Source of the DNA: Ruminococcus difficilis
GTDB taxonomy: Bacteria; Bacillota_A; Clostridia; Oscillospirales; Acutalibacteraceae
Assembly (NCBI RefSeq): GCF_016680995.1
Contig: NZ_JAEQMG010000149.1
Location: forward strand, 1 to 58,168
Direction: 5' to 3'
Length of the DNA: 58,168 nucleotides
Shown: piece after piece, positions 33,370 to 41,920 of the stretch
How positions within the stretch are numbered: position 1 is the stretch's first letter
Layout: each line of letters starts with the position of its first letter
Notes under the pieces: generated by a model
What the model saw: only the letters and a program-made list of their open reading frames with translations
What the model was told of the DNA's origin: nothing
Databases searched by the model: none
Position numbers and translations under genes: made by a program

Positions 33370-34971
33370 TTATTTCTCTCTCAGTTTTACCTTGACAGTA
33401 GTATCCAACTCATAAATGTTGTCCAGTGAAGCTAAATAACGCTGGATCGCGGTCGCGTCGGTGATCGAAAGTTCGTCGTCGGTCACAGCGGCACGCAGTG
33501 CCATATGACCATCCTCATTCTGAACGGAAAGACCGGCCAGCACGCGCTGGATCGTCGTCGCGTCGAGCACATCCAAAGCGCCGTTGCCGTCGGCGTCACC
33601 GCGCAGATACTCATAGCTGAACAGATCATAATGATCAAACAGCCACGAATTGCGCTCATTGAGCCAGTTCTTAAGAAAATCGAGGTTGAGCTGATAGGTC
33701 GCGAGAGGCGGCTTCTGGTAGTTATACCAATGTCTCGAGACTCTCCACACCGTCCAGTTGCGGTCAAAGATATCCTTGGATTCATTGCTCCATGTATCCA
33801 AAAGACCGTTCTCGACAAAGAGGCTCACCATATAATCATAGTTCTCCTCATACGCCTTTTTGACCTCATCGACAAACCAGCTCTTTCTGCCGATATACTT
33901 GTAGAAGTTCTTGGTATCCTGCAGAATATCGTCTGTCTTCGCGGTGTTTCTGGCGTGAGCCGAAACGAGATCGGCATTCGTATTGCCGGTGGACATATCG
34001 TAATCCCACGCGGGACCCGCATAGAGCTTGCCGTCCTTATAGAAGAAGAACACGGAGCTCTCATCAAAATCCATGGTTTTAAAGAACTCGTTGAGCAGAT
34101 AGAATTTGACGAAGGACGGAACATCGATCACTTCTTCGATCTCTTCCCTGCTGCCGTTCCTCATCGTATCGGTGACAGCGGTCAGGGTTTCGGTGATGTA
34201 ATTGAGCTGATCCTCATCCGGCTCGTCGGGATCACTCGCGATAAAGCGCAGACCGTCGACCGTAAAATAGGTCACGTCCGGTTCCAGACGCGTCCTCTCA
34301 TACTCGATCAAAAAGTCCTTTTTGCCGTCGTTGGACTCGATGTCGATATTGACGCGCTCCTTACCCTCCTGGACCGGTTCGACGAGCTCATAACAGCCGC
34401 GGTAGGAACCGTCGAGAAACACCTCGACAAAGCGGTGCTCGGAGGTATACGGCAAGCCGAGATGGTGAGCAAACTCAAAGCCCATATAATTGCGCAGCAT
34501 CGTAGGGTCAAACGTGTTCGCGAGCAGCACCCACTTTTTCCCTTTACCCATTCCGAGAACATCCTTTTTTTTCTCGAATTTGAAGGTATAGGCTTTCTTA
34601 CCGATCGCAGCCATCGCGGTGGTGTTGCCACGCACCTTAAAGGAACAGCTGTCGCTGAGCACCGAACCATCCGTATCGGTGATACTGATAGACGCGTTCT
34701 GATAGCCGTCCTCTTTTTGCAGAGTGGTTCCGTTGCCGTTTTCGGTCGTCACAACGATACGGGGAACAATGATGGGATCGTCGAGCGTCACGCCGGTCGA
34801 AGCAAGATCCGCATCGGTCTTTTTGAAACCATCGATAAAATATGTCGCGTCATCGGGCACGACGGGTTCGGGTTCACCGAAGAACAATGTGTCTTCGGCA
34901 GACGCGTGAAATGCCGCTAAAGATACTGTCATCATGACGCAAAGAAGCATCGATACAATTCTTTTCATCAT
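33370..34971 (-). CDS. Secreted CotH-family protein with C-terminal dockerin-like module
   Basis: About 533 residues. A signal peptide (RIVSMLLCVMMTVSLAAFHASA) is followed by a CotH domain (~60-440, with FKVRGNTTA, KKWVLLANTFDPTMLRNYMG, FVEVFLDGSYRGCYELVEPV, FYKDGKLYAGPAWDYDMSTG). CotH proteins are protein-kinase-like spore-coat or secreted proteins. Residues ~457-520 form a dockerin-type pair of helices: GDADGNGALDVLDATTIQRV is a good Ca-binding repeat, while the second (VTDDELSITDATAIQRYLAS) is degenerate. This suggests attachment to a cohesin-bearing scaffold, as in ruminococcal cellulosomes. The start was placed just before the signal peptide; GGTGA lies upstream. Confidence 0.88.
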   Translation of the reverse strand: MMKRIVSMLLCVMMTVSLAAFHASAEDTLFFGEPEPVVPDDATYFIDGFKKTDADLASTGVTLDDPIIVPRIVVTTENGNGTTLQKEDGYQNASISITDTDGSVLSDSCSFKVRGNTTAMAAIGKKAYTFKFEKKKDVLGMGKGKKWVLLANTFDPTMLRNYMGFEFAHHLGLPYTSEHRFVEVFLDGSYRGCYELVEPVQEGKERVNIDIESNDGKKDFLIEYERTRLEPDVTYFTVDGLRFIASDPDEPDEDQLNYITETLTAVTDTMRNGSREEIEEVIDVPSFVKFYLLNEFFKTMDFDESSVFFFYKDGKLYAGPAWDYDMSTGNTNADLVSAHARNTAKTDDILQDTKNFYKYIGRKSWFVDEVKKAYEENYDYMVSLFVENGLLDTWSNESKDIFDRNWTVWRVSRHWYNYQKPPLATYQLNLDFLKNWLNERNSWLFDHYDLFSYEYLRGDADGNGALDVLDATTIQRVLAGLSVQNEDGHMALRAAVTDDELSITDATAIQRYLASLDNIYELDTTVKVKLREK

Positions 34972-35012
34972 ACAATCACCATTTTTCAGAATACAGGTTT
35001 CGGGAACCATCA

Positions 35013-35426
35013 TTATTTAAACACTTGCTTGATACGAAAGATAACGCGTTTGAGCGGCATAAAGTCGCAATAAAGGTGCGCGTAGATACGGTTCTTGGTG
35101 CTGTACACCGAGATGGTCTCTCCGTTGCGGATGATATCTGTCAGGACGCCGATAATATGCCTGTCGGTGATGCCCGACTCTGTTCCCACGCGATTATCGC
35201 CGCAGATCAGGTAATCATCCTTACGCACCTTGAGGATGCGGTGCAGGACATACTGACCGCTGTCGCGCTTATAGAGCGGAATATCCAGCCGCTTCAGCGG
35301 AAGCTCGGGGCGTTTGATGACCAGCAGATCACGCGGTTTGATCAGCGGATACATGCTGTCACCGACATTGGTGTAAATGAGCGTGCCTTTTTCTGCGAGC
35401 ACCTCTTCAAAGGTCGACTTACTCAT
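35013..35426 (-). CDS. S24/S26-family (signal peptidase-like) peptidase
   Basis: 137 residues with the Ser motif GDSMYPLIKPRDLLVIKR (~22-39) and the later YVLHRILKVRKDDYLICGDN block typical of the S24/S26 family. There is no N-terminal membrane anchor, which differs from normal signal peptidases. It overlaps the PqqD-like gene upstream by 8 nt. This two-gene pairing is common near peptide-modification loci; its target is not in view unless it is the secreted CotH protein downstream. Confidence 0.82.
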   Translation of the reverse strand: MSKSTFEEVLAEKGTLIYTNVGDSMYPLIKPRDLLVIKRPELPLKRLDIPLYKRDSGQYVLHRILKVRKDDYLICGDNRVGTESGITDRHIIGVLTDIIRNGETISVYSTKNRIYAHLYCDFMPLKRVIFRIKQVFK

Positions 35427-35679
35427 CGATCGCTCCGATCGTGCGCAGCTTTGCGATCACATCGGCGATATCGGCGCGCATATCGGCTTCATCACCGTCA
35501 TATTTTTCTTTTAAAGCAATAAGGATCTTTTCTTCCGTCGTTTCTTCCGCCAAGCAATTCAATATCGTATCCACCGTTTTGTTGCCCTGCACCAGACCGT
35601 GAAAGTCAGCCTCGGCAGTCGGCACCAAAAGGGTCTCATCTCCGACATTGTGTACAATAAAGTCTTTTTTCAGTTTCAT
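35419..35679 (-). CDS. PqqD-family peptide-binding chaperone
   Basis: 86 residues with the PqqD/RRE winged-helix pattern: DFIVHNVGDETLLVPT, FHGLVQGNKTVDTILNCLAEE, KEKYDGDEADMRADIADVIAKL. These proteins bind leader peptides for radical-SAM or other modifying enzymes. GGAGATG lies upstream of the ATG at 35679. No radical-SAM enzyme or precursor peptide was found beside it, so the cassette is partial or acts in trans. Confidence 0.85.
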   Translation of the reverse strand: MKLKKDFIVHNVGDETLLVPTAEADFHGLVQGNKTVDTILNCLAEETTEEKILIALKEKYDGDEADMRADIADVIAKLRTIGAIDE

Positions 35680-35765
35680 TTTGTCACATCTCCGAGCATA
35701 ATATGCTACTATCATACATGATATGATACATTTTTACAAGTCTTTTTGCTGTTTCTTTTCTATAT

Positions 35766-36752
35766 TCACGATCCCAGAGCCGATCGATAAAAGCGCAGGA
35801 TCGATTGGATATACTCGTGATCGAGCAGATTGCTTTGATCGAGATCAACAGGCGTATCATCCTTGTGCGATAACCGATAGCTGAGCGCGTCCTTTGACAG
35901 CCACATGCCGGTGTGACCGCTGCGGAGCGTTTCCTCACACAGGTTGACGCTGATATTTGTTCGCTCGGATTCATCGAGCGTCGTACTCAGACGTTGGGAG
36001 CGCGGCACACGCTCATCATCCGCGCCCTCATATACGGCTACAGGCGTCGACACGCTGTTGATGCACGCGGAGGCTGTTTGACAATTGCCGAACAACAGCT
36101 GATTTTCCAATAGCAAAAACGGATATTCCACATCGGCGAGGATCCCGACATAGGAGCGTGCGGAATCCCGCATCAGCTGTACGGGATGGTCAAAGCCCGA
36201 AACAATAACCGCCGCCTTGACCCGATCGTCATCCAGACAGGTCGCCGCCGCGTATCCTCCCGCGGAATGACCGTACAACAGGATCGGCAGCTTTGATAAT
36301 CGTTCATCATCGGCAGTGAAGCGAAGCGCCGCGCGCAGATCAGCCGCGGGTTGGGATAATCCGCCCTTCCCGCTGCCCTCGCTCTCCCCTACACCGGTCG
36401 CGTCATAGCATAATACAGCGTAACCGCAGTCGACAAATTCTTTCATCTCAGACAGATGAGATGAGCCGCCGTCACCGATGCCCGCCGCGATCACAACCAG
36501 CGCTTGAGGCTCATCGGGCGCAAAGCAATAACCGATCAGGGTGTTGCTGCCGGAGGGGAAGCTGATCCGTTGATAGGAATAACCATCCGATTCCATCTGT
36601 GAATAAGAAAAGGCGAATTCACTCGGCGTATCACTGCGGGGAAACGCCGTATGGAAGAAAATCACGGTCACCGCCATGGAGAGCACAGAGAATGAGAGGA
36701 TAAAGATCAAAAGAGCAGAAAGCACCCGTTTCACATATTTATTTCGTTTCAT
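35766..36752 (-). CDS. Membrane-anchored alpha/beta hydrolase
   Basis: 328 residues: an N-terminal transmembrane helix (~10-32) and then an alpha/beta hydrolase with the nucleophile motif YGHSAGG (~160-166), an oxyanion region (VVIAAGIGDGGSS), an acidic residue in the YEGADDERVP loop and a late His (SGHTGM). It likely works at the outer face of the membrane, on esters or amides. It is one of five similarly built hydrolases in the right part of the window. No clear ribosome site is seen before the ATG. Confidence 0.85.
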   Translation of the reverse strand: MKRNKYVKRVLSALLIFILSFSVLSMAVTVIFFHTAFPRSDTPSEFAFSYSQMESDGYSYQRISFPSGSNTLIGYCFAPDEPQALVVIAAGIGDGGSSHLSEMKEFVDCGYAVLCYDATGVGESEGSGKGGLSQPAADLRAALRFTADDERLSKLPILLYGHSAGGYAAATCLDDDRVKAAVIVSGFDHPVQLMRDSARSYVGILADVEYPFLLLENQLLFGNCQTASACINSVSTPVAVYEGADDERVPRSQRLSTTLDESERTNISVNLCEETLRSGHTGMWLSKDALSYRLSHKDDTPVDLDQSNLLDHEYIQSILRFYRSALGS

Positions 36753-36827
36753 ATGTATTACTGTTTTTCAAAAAAAACCAGACATTCTTATCGGTCTGTT
36801 TTTCCGCAATACTTCGTTGTCGTCCTT

Positions 36828-36998
36828 GCTAGGCGCCAGCCTAGCGGCGTCCTTCGCCTCGTCTTGCGAAAACCATCCTCGATAATAAATATCTACTTTC
36901 TATTGAAACCAGTATATAACACTCCTCTCTGTATCATATCCGTGACTGACAGTATTATGCGCAAAAAGCAAAAACCGGGGACAAAGAATTGCCCCCGG
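36828..36998 (-). other. Intergenic hairpins, including terminator of the zinc-ribbon gene
   Basis: An 18-bp palindrome GCTAGGCGCCAGCCTAGC lies at 36828-36845. On the minus strand CCGGGG (36993-36998) pairs with CCCCGG (36975-36980), followed by TTTTTGC, giving a good terminator for the gene at 37009. No gene is seen between 36753 and 37008. Confidence 0.7.
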
Positions 36999-37008
36999 AG
37001 AATTTTGA

Positions 37009-37794
37009 TTAATAGTAATAATAGACACTGCCGGCAGCGGCGATCACAATGATCAGCCATATGACAAAGAACACCGTCAGTACGATACCCAGAATAAAAC
37101 CGATCGTACCTAAGATACTGCCGACCTTTGCGCGACCGACCAGAGGATAACTCATCATATATGTCTTTGCCTTACTTCTTGCAATAGCGCCGAAAACGAT
37201 ACCGAGGAAAGACAGATAGAAAGATGAACCAAACGCAATCGCCAAAATACCGAAGGTCAGGCAGGACTTGGACATTTCGCGCTCATTGGGATCCTCTGCC
37301 ACAGCACCCACGTTATACTGCTGCGCATACTGCGGCTGAACCGGCGGCGCAGGTTGTGCGGGCTGTGGTTGGGCATACTGCGGCTGAACCGGCGGTGCAG
37401 ATTGTGCGGGCTGCGGTTGGGCATACTGCGGTTGAACCGGCTGAGAGCTCTCATACTGCGGGCGCATCGGTTTGGGCTCGATCGGCGGCTGTACCGGTTG
37501 AGGTTGAGGCTGTACCGGCTGAGGCGGCGCAGGCTGCGGCTGCTGAACCGGCTGTGCATACTGCGGTTGAGCCGGTTGCGGCTGTTGAACCGGCTGTGCA
37601 TACTGAGGCTGAGCCGGTTGCGGTTGTTGAATTGGCTGTGCATATTGCGGCTGTGCGGGCTGATTGGCAGAATAAGGATTCTGCTGTGCGGGTTCATCGT
37701 CTACCAGCATGGTTTGGATCTCAACCTCAGCTCCGCATACAGCGCAAACCTTATCGTTGATATTGATCTCATTTCCACAATGATTACATTTCAT
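37009..37794 (-). CDS. Zinc-ribbon, Gln/Pro-rich repeat, membrane protein (paralogue 1)
   Basis: 261 residues in three parts. An N-terminal zinc ribbon (CNHCGNE...CAVCGAE, four Cys) is followed by a long low-complexity region of Pro, Gln, Ala and Tyr (units such as PAQPQYAQPVQQPQ), and then a DUF4190-like tail with two transmembrane helices (SCLTFGILAIAFGSSFYLSF, VGSILGTIGFILGIVLTVFF). Proteins of this layout are common in Ruminococcus; the function is unknown. AGGAG lies 8 nt before the ATG at 37794. Two shorter paralogues follow upstream. Confidence 0.85.
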   Translation of the reverse strand: MKCNHCGNEININDKVCAVCGAEVEIQTMLVDDEPAQQNPYSANQPAQPQYAQPIQQPQPAQPQYAQPVQQPQPAQPQYAQPVQQPQPAPPQPVQPQPQPVQPPIEPKPMRPQYESSQPVQPQYAQPQPAQSAPPVQPQYAQPQPAQPAPPVQPQYAQQYNVGAVAEDPNEREMSKSCLTFGILAIAFGSSFYLSFLGIVFGAIARSKAKTYMMSYPLVGRAKVGSILGTIGFILGIVLTVFFVIWLIIVIAAAGSVYYYY

Positions 37795-37857
37795 CTTCAT
37801 TTCTCCTATCGTACCTGATTCGTATCAATATATTGACAGAGGTTATATGTTGTGTGA

Positions 37858-38427
37858 TCAAGCCATTCCGACAAATAAAGCCAATGTCCAAAATGCCGTA
37901 ACGATAATGCTGATCACAAGTCCGATAATACCGAGTATTCTGCCTGTCTTGGCGCGTCCGGAGCCGGTGGACGCAACTCGCGCGTAATTGGAGGATTGTT
38001 TGATTGCCATCGCCCCAAAAACAATACCGATAATCGAGAAAAAGAACGGAAGCCAACAGCAACATAAGGATGTGATACCAAAGCCTAACGCCCTGCCGGC
38101 ATAACCGTTTGCCACAGGATCCGGAGCGGGATTATATGAAGCACCGTACTGAGCGGGTTGACCGTACTGCGGCTGCACAGGCTGACCGTACTGCGGCTGA
38201 GCGGGTTGACCATACTGTGACTGTACCGGCTGACCGTACTGAGGCTGTACCGGCTGACCATACTGCGGCTGTGCAGGCTGACCGTACTGCGGCTGTGTGG
38301 GCTGAGCATACTGAGGTTTCGTATCCTCGATCGGCTGACCGTTGATCGTCGCTTCATTTACCGCACCGCATACACCGCAAAACTTTGCGTTGGGTTCCAT
38401 TTCGTTTCCACAATGCTTACAAATCAT
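37858..38427 (-). CDS. Zinc-ribbon, YGQP-repeat membrane protein (paralogue 2)
   Basis: 189 residues: zinc ribbon CKHCGNE...CGVCGAVNE, then about nine units of PQYGQPAQ/PQYGQPVQ, and a DUF4190-like pair of transmembrane helices (ALGFGITSLCCCWLPFFFSI, ILGIIGLVISIIVTAFWTLA). It is almost identical to paralogue 3 over the first ~40 residues (ATINGQPIEDTKPQYAQPTQ). AGGTG precedes the ATG at 38427. Confidence 0.85.
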   Translation of the reverse strand: MICKHCGNEMEPNAKFCGVCGAVNEATINGQPIEDTKPQYAQPTQPQYGQPAQPQYGQPVQPQYGQPVQSQYGQPAQPQYGQPVQPQYGQPAQYGASYNPAPDPVANGYAGRALGFGITSLCCCWLPFFFSIIGIVFGAMAIKQSSNYARVASTGSGRAKTGRILGIIGLVISIIVTAFWTLALFVGMA

Positions 38428-38510
38428 GATTATTTCACCTTTTTCATGCAATACCGCACATTTGAATAATGCGAATCTGCCATATTCTTTTACGTCAATA
38501 TTATTATTTC

Positions 38511-39146
38511 TCAAACAGCAGAGACATAATAGAAGAATGTTATCACCATCGTCACAATACTGAGGATCAATCCCACTATTCCCAATATCCTACCGGTCTT
38601 GGCTTTTCCCTCCAAGGGATAATTCAAAGCATAATTCTTCGCTTTGCTCATTGCGATAGAGCTGAAGATAATACCTAACAACGGGATCAACATAGAGAAT
38701 ACCAGCCCGAGGATACCGAATTTCAAAACGGAGCTTGCCAGCTGATCCTGCGTATACTGACCGTACTGAGGTTGTGCAGGCTGACCATACTGCGGCTGCA
38801 CAGGCTGACCATACTGGGGTTGTACAGGCTGACCGTACTGTGACTGTACAGACTGACCGTACTGCGGCTGAGCGGGTTGACCGTACTGTGACTGTACCGG
38901 CTGACCGTACTGCGGCTGCACAGGCTGACCATACTGGGGTTGTGCAGGCTGGTCGTACTGCGGCTGAGCGGGTTGACCGTACTGTGACTGTACCGGCTGA
39001 CCGTACTGTGACTGTGTGGGCTGAGCATACTGAGGTTTAGTATCCTCGATCGGCTGACCGTTGATCGTCGCTTCATTTACCGCACCGCATACACCGCAAA
39101 ACTTTGCGTCGGGCTCCATTTCGTTTCCACAATACCTACAAATCAT
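38511..39146 (-). CDS. Zinc-ribbon, YGQP-repeat membrane protein (paralogue 3)
   Basis: 211 residues: zinc ribbon CRYCGNE...CGVCGAVNE, about thirteen YGQP units (DNA 38745-39027) and a membrane tail (LKFGILGLVFSMLIPLLGII, ILGIVGLILSIVTMVITFFY). AGGAGG lies 6 nt before the ATG at 39146; the open frame upstream of this is non-coding. Repeat number differs between paralogues, which is consistent with slippage. The 150 bp upstream to the next gene hold no recognised feature. Confidence 0.85.
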   Translation of the reverse strand: MICRYCGNEMEPDAKFCGVCGAVNEATINGQPIEDTKPQYAQPTQSQYGQPVQSQYGQPAQPQYDQPAQPQYGQPVQPQYGQPVQSQYGQPAQPQYGQSVQSQYGQPVQPQYGQPVQPQYGQPAQPQYGQYTQDQLASSVLKFGILGLVFSMLIPLLGIIFSSIAMSKAKNYALNYPLEGKAKTGRILGIVGLILSIVTMVITFFYYVSAV

Positions 39147-39299
39147 GACTAACCTCCTGAAATAGTTGATTGAACGGCGATCGAGAATCGATGCAACCTC
39201 AGCAGCCATCCAATACTGTATCATTCCGTCTTTTGCTATGCCGACACAACAACGAACCCTCAATCGGCAACAACACAAAACGGATCATTTACCTTAACA

Positions 39300-40235
39300 T
39301 TATATCTCTAATTGATCAAAAAAGTCAATAACAGTTTCGTCATATCTTCGGGTCGCGTTGATACGCACGCGCGAATGAGCGCCCTTTTCGAACCAGACCA
39401 GCTTCTTCTCGCTTTTACAGCGATCATATACCTGCTGTACCTCAGACGGCAGAGAAAAAACATCCTCCTTGCTGTGCAGGAAAAGGATCGGTTTTTTGAG
39501 CTGATCGATCCGATACAAGGGTCCGTCATGCACAACGTCGGCACCCGCGAAAATACGGATGTACAGCGTCACGAGGAAGGTCGCGGGCTGAACGGGATGA
39601 TGACCGTCGATCAGATGGTTGACAAACGAATCCTTGAAGGTGGTGAACATTCCTTCCGCCGCCATCGCCTTGAAGTAATCGGGGCAGTCGGGCGAGCATA
39701 AGGCGAACAATCCGACGCAGGATCCGATACAGATGCCGTGGATCACGATGCTTTTTTGATGAAAGCGATCATGGAGCAATTCGCCCCAACGCAGGATATC
39801 ACGGTATTCCTTGGCGCCGAGCGACAAGTACTTGCCCTCGGACAGACCGTGGGCACGGTTGTCGATCACGAGGATGTTATAACCGAGTCGGCGGTACGGC
39901 TCCGCGAAATAATAGGAGTACAACAGCGATTCCATGCGTCCCGCGATGATGATCACCGAGGTATCGGAACCGAAGTCGAAATATTCTCCGACCAGCTTGA
40001 GTCCGTCGCTGACGACCTCGACCGGCTGTTTTTGTGAATGATACTGCTTCTCCCACTCGATGCCGATATCAAACATCCTCTTATACTCCTCGTCATCGGG
40101 AATACTGCACTCTCTGCCCCATTTCTTCTTTGATGTGCGCACCAGAAGAACCGAGTAGAGATAGTAAGCGAGGATCGGCAGGGGCAGAAGCCCCAATATG
40201 ATGACCGCGATAACGATCCAAATCCAAATTGGCAT
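39300..40235 (-). CDS. Membrane-anchored alpha/beta hydrolase with Cys at the nucleophile position
   Basis: 311 residues: an N-terminal transmembrane helix (3-30) and an alpha/beta hydrolase domain. The nucleophile elbow reads HGICIGSC (~165-172), so the usual GxSxG is GxCxG with Cys in place of Ser. Other parts are present: NRAHGLSEGKYLSLG, an Asp loop (FLHSKEDVF) and the late His (KGAHSRVRI). Dienelactone hydrolases and some thiol hydrolases use Cys in this way. It is 9 bp downstream of the FakA-like gene, in the same direction. Confidence 0.85.
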   Translation of the reverse strand: MPIWIWIVIAVIILGLLPLPILAYYLYSVLLVRTSKKKWGRECSIPDDEEYKRMFDIGIEWEKQYHSQKQPVEVVSDGLKLVGEYFDFGSDTSVIIIAGRMESLLYSYYFAEPYRRLGYNILVIDNRAHGLSEGKYLSLGAKEYRDILRWGELLHDRFHQKSIVIHGICIGSCVGLFALCSPDCPDYFKAMAAEGMFTTFKDSFVNHLIDGHHPVQPATFLVTLYIRIFAGADVVHDGPLYRIDQLKKPILFLHSKEDVFSLPSEVQQVYDRCKSEKKLVWFEKGAHSRVRINATRRYDETVIDFFDQLEI

Positions 40236-40244
40236 AATCTCTCC

Positions 40245-41882
40245 TTAGGCTAAGCCGATGATCCAGTGATAGATCTCCTGACCGCCGTCGATACATTCAA
40301 AGTCCATCAGCGGATAGCGGGCTGAGAGGCTCTCGCACAGCTCATCTCCCCTATCCTCGTCAACACCCGTTCCGCGAAAGATCACACAGGTCTCTTTCTC
40401 TTCGATATCCTCGATGGCGGCAATCGCGTCGAGGATCGTTTTGGCATAGTCGGAACCGACGCTGACGATCTCACCGTCGAGCAGCGCGATCTCGTCGCCC
40501 TTGCGGCAGCTGATCTGATGATAGCTGTAATCGCGTGAGGCGACCGTCTGGCTGACGGTGGCGATATTCTCGATACCGCTCTTCATCTGTGAAACACGGA
40601 ACGGCGCGTCATCGCTGTCCGGAACATCCATCGCCATGGCAAAGTAGCCCTGCGCGACGCTTCCGGACTCGATCACGGTGATATGGCGGCGTTTGGAAAG
40701 CTCGACTGCCTGATGCGCGGCGAGGATGATATTGGGATTGTTCGGCAGGATCACGATTTCGTCGGCGTCGAGCTCATCGAACGCCTCTAAAAACTCCGCC
40801 GAGGAGGTATTCATCGTGGTACCGCCGTCGATGACGATATCACAGCCGAAATCCTCAAACAGCTTTTTCATTCCCTCACCGTTGACGACCGCGATCACCG
40901 CAAGAGCCTTGTGCTCCTTCTTCTTCGCGATCTCCAGATCATGCTCGTTGTGCTGTACCTGCATATTCTCCATCTTGAAGGTCAAAAACTCGCCGTACTG
41001 CTGTGCGAAGGCGATCACCTTGGCGGGATAGAGCGTATGGATATGCACCTTGACGCGCATACCGTTGACAACGACCGCGATCGAATTACCGAAAAAGCGC
41101 AGCTCCGAGATAAAGCTCTGTTTGTCGAACTCCTGTTTGTAGCGGGAATTCGTCAGACGCTGGAGAATGAACTCCGTGCAGTAGCCGTCCGAAAACTCGG
41201 AGGTCTCATTGAACAGCGAGAGATCGACCAAGGGCTGGTGCGTTATCGGCGCGGGCACCTCAACAGGGTCGATGACCTCGCCGTACAGGCACTTGAGCAT
41301 TCCCTCGGTGATCAGGATAAAGCCGTAGGCGCCGCTGTCGACCACGCCTGCTTCCTTGAGCACGCTGAGCATCTCGGGCGTATAGGACAGGGTCTTGCGC
41401 ATCTCGGCGATATACATCGACAGGATACTTTCGATCGAGGAGTTGCGCGTGATCTGGGTGCGGATATGCTCGATGCCCTCCCGCGCGACGGACAGGATCG
41501 TGCCCTCGACCGGATGCACGACCGCCTCATACGCGGTGCGATAGCCGCGGATCAGTCCCGCGCGCAGCTCACCGGGTCCGATGATCGGCGTACGTACCAG
41601 CTCATCCGCAAGGCCGCGGTAAAACTGCGACAGGATCACGCCGGAATTCCCGCGCGCGCCGAGCAGCATCCCGTCGGAAAGACTGCGCAGATAGGCGCCG
41701 GCGTGTTCATCGGACTCCGCGTAGCGGATGCCGTTGCCGAGGGTCAGCGCCATATTGGTGCCGGTATCGCCGTCGGGAACGGGAAAAACGTTGAGGCGAT
41801 TGACCTCCTCCTCATGCTGTTGGAGGTACGCGAGCCCGTTATTCATCATTTTTTCCAGATGGATTCCGTTGATTCTTCTCAT
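40245..41882 (-). CDS. fakA: DAK2-domain fatty acid kinase-like protein (FakA/YloV)
   Basis: 545 residues with the full FakA layout: an N-terminal DAK2/DhaL kinase domain (NVFPVPDGDTGTNMALTLGNG, LLGARGNSGVILSQFYRG), a middle domain, and a C-terminal DegV-like domain (VIDGGTTMNTSSAEFLEAFD, LPNNPNIILAAHQA). FakA phosphorylates fatty acids held by FakB, giving acyl-phosphate for phospholipid synthesis. ATG at 41882 has AAGGA 6 nt upstream. A DegV/FakB gene lies directly upstream. Confidence 0.92.
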   Translation of the reverse strand: MRRINGIHLEKMMNNGLAYLQQHEEEVNRLNVFPVPDGDTGTNMALTLGNGIRYAESDEHAGAYLRSLSDGMLLGARGNSGVILSQFYRGLADELVRTPIIGPGELRAGLIRGYRTAYEAVVHPVEGTILSVAREGIEHIRTQITRNSSIESILSMYIAEMRKTLSYTPEMLSVLKEAGVVDSGAYGFILITEGMLKCLYGEVIDPVEVPAPITHQPLVDLSLFNETSEFSDGYCTEFILQRLTNSRYKQEFDKQSFISELRFFGNSIAVVVNGMRVKVHIHTLYPAKVIAFAQQYGEFLTFKMENMQVQHNEHDLEIAKKKEHKALAVIAVVNGEGMKKLFEDFGCDIVIDGGTTMNTSSAEFLEAFDELDADEIVILPNNPNIILAAHQAVELSKRRHITVIESGSVAQGYFAMAMDVPDSDDAPFRVSQMKSGIENIATVSQTVASRDYSYHQISCRKGDEIALLDGEIVSVGSDYAKTILDAIAAIEDIEEKETCVIFRGTGVDEDRGDELCESLSARYPLMDFECIDGGQEIYHWIIGLA

Positions 41883-41920
41883 AGACATTCCTTATAAACA
41901 AGGTTTATGGACACGATAAC

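Noticed and set aside
33505..34920. A 471-codon plus-strand frame antisense to the CotH gene
   Set aside because: No domain features; the minus strand has a signal peptide, CotH and dockerin.
38745..39027. Regular ~30-bp units looking like a CRISPR array
   Set aside because: The units are in-frame codons of the YGQP protein repeat with no variable spacers, and no cas gene is near.
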